DNA from: JBHJHP01 sp042219825
Lineage (GTDB): Bacteria > Bacteroidota > Bacteroidia > Bacteroidales > UBA5342
Length of the DNA: 64,000 nt
Direction: 5' to 3'
Assembly (NCBI RefSeq): GCF_042219825.1
Contig: NZ_JBHJHQ010000001.1
Location: forward strand, 682,001-746,000
Numbering within the stretch: position 1 is the stretch's first letter; every line of letters begins with the position of its first letter. Below the pieces are notes generated by a model. It did no database searches, was not told the DNA's origin, and saw nothing but the letters and a program-made list of their open reading frames with translations. This document shows positions 63,393-64,000 of the stretch, in pieces. Made by a program: the position numbers and the translations under genes.

Positions 63393-64000
63393 ATGGGCTT
63401 CAGGTATTTCACAGAACTAGCTTATAACGGATCAGGATTTCATGGCTGGCAGATACAGCCAAATGCAAATTCAGTTCAGGAAACCCTTGAAAATGCTTTT
63501 TCACTTATTTTGAGGCAAAATATACAACTTACAGGTTGTGGCAGAACTGACACAGGCGTTCATGCGAAATATTTTGTTGCTCATTTTGATTGTGAAGAGC
63601 AAATTTCAGATGCCGATCAGTTAATATACAAGCTCAACAGTTATCTGAATTTCGACATTGTAATCTACTCTGTTACACGTGTTGATGCAGAAACTCATGC
63701 CCGGTTCAGTGCTATTGAACGGGAATATGAATATCATCTTGTAACACGAAAAAATCCTTTCTTTAAAGATACAAGCTTTTTTCTGCCATTTACGCCGGAT
63801 TTTGAGCATATGAACGAAGCGGCACTTAAACTTCTGGAACATACCGATTTTACGTCATTCAGCAAACTACATACAGATGTTAAAACGAACAATTGCAAAA
63901 TCATCAGGGCTGAATGGACCAGGCAAAATGAATATTACTGGTTTTTTCATATTCGTGCTGACCGCTTTCTTCGGAATATGGTGAGGGCAGTAGTCGGAAC
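63393..64000 (+). CDS. truA: tRNA pseudouridine synthase A (partial, 5' part)
   Basis: The frame is open from the ATG at 63393 to the right edge, about 202 residues. It begins MGFRYFTELAYNGSGFHGWQ and has VQETLENAFSLIL. TGCGRTDTGVHAKYFVAHFD contains the catalytic Asp in GRTDTGVHA. ARFSAIEREYEYHL, FTSFSKLHTDVK and DRFLRNMVRAVVG follow. TruA makes pseudouridine at positions 38-40 of tRNA anticodon stems. About 45 C-terminal residues are missing at the window edge. Confidence 0.95.
   Translation, partial: MGFRYFTELAYNGSGFHGWQIQPNANSVQETLENAFSLILRQNIQLTGCGRTDTGVHAKYFVAHFDCEEQISDADQLIYKLNSYLNFDIVIYSVTRVDAETHARFSAIEREYEYHLVTRKNPFFKDTSFFLPFTPDFEHMNEAALKLLEHTDFTSFSKLHTDVKTNNCKIIRAEWTRQNEYYWFFHIRADRFLRNMVRAVVG

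Noticed and set aside
1..64000. tRNA, rRNA and riboswitch genes
   Set aside because: No cloverleaf with CCA-type end, rRNA segment or known riboswitch core was recognised by eye in the intergenic regions; a covariance-model scan was not possible.

Overview
The window is AT-rich chromosomal DNA from a member of the Bacteroidota. The evidence is an UpxY-type NusG-like antiterminator in a polysaccharide locus, four large secreted proteins (three ending in clear type IX secretion sorting tails), TAnnTTTG-type -7 promoter boxes just ahead of several genes, and housekeeping genes of Bacteroidota type (long SecA with a zinc tail, MenC, Fmt). The sequence does not fix the genus. No rRNA or tRNA gene, CRISPR array, IS element or phage was seen.

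Left part (1-27790, all on the minus strand): a Wzx/Wzy-dependent polysaccharide locus that runs off the left edge. In transcription order it carries a Wza-like export lipoprotein, a Wzc-like tyrosine kinase with a Tyr-Gly tail, UpxY, an SLC13 permease, a UDP-HexNAc dehydrogenase, CysC, CysQ, a stray DUF559 nuclease, a UDP-hexuronate-type epimerase, a GT2, a DegT aminotransferase, a Wzx flippase, a decayed second DegT gene, a sulfotransferase, WbqC, a short DegT protein, an NAD epimerase, a polysaccharide deacetylase, a GH43-like propeller, a second GT2, a three-gene set for a UDP-N-acetyl-6-deoxy-L-hexosamine, a GT4, a Wzy polymerase and a CapA-like protein. CysC, CysQ, the anion permease and the sulfotransferase suggest that the polymer is sulfated. 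No initiating glycosyl-phosphate transferase lies inside the window. Several gaps between 15.3 and 20.7 kb hold 7-bp-periodic degenerate repeats and GC-rich palindromes, one of them beside the DUF559 gene.

Middle (28154-41204): menC, a 1.5-kilo-residue repeat protein with a sorting tail, an M16 peptidase, two small membrane proteins, lgt (with an internal insertion) and secA.

Right-middle (41205-58632, minus strand): three giant secreted proteins rich in thrombospondin type 3 repeats, with lectin, Ig-like, caspase-like DUF4347 and ThuA-like modules and sorting tails. Two stand-alone 185-residue DUF4347 proteins are interleaved with them. Both have lost the His and Cys that the giant keeps. 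A segment (giant 3' end, terminator, upstream region, small gene) appears twice and looks like a tandem duplication. The 225-bp repeats show within-gene homogenisation and one apparent patch moved between genes. This is the strongest candidate for an undescribed system: a calcium-binding, lectin-bearing surface adhesin family with pseudo-protease partners.

Right end (58878-64000): nadK, fmt, a hybrid histidine kinase, an iron-type superoxide dismutase and the 5' part of truA.
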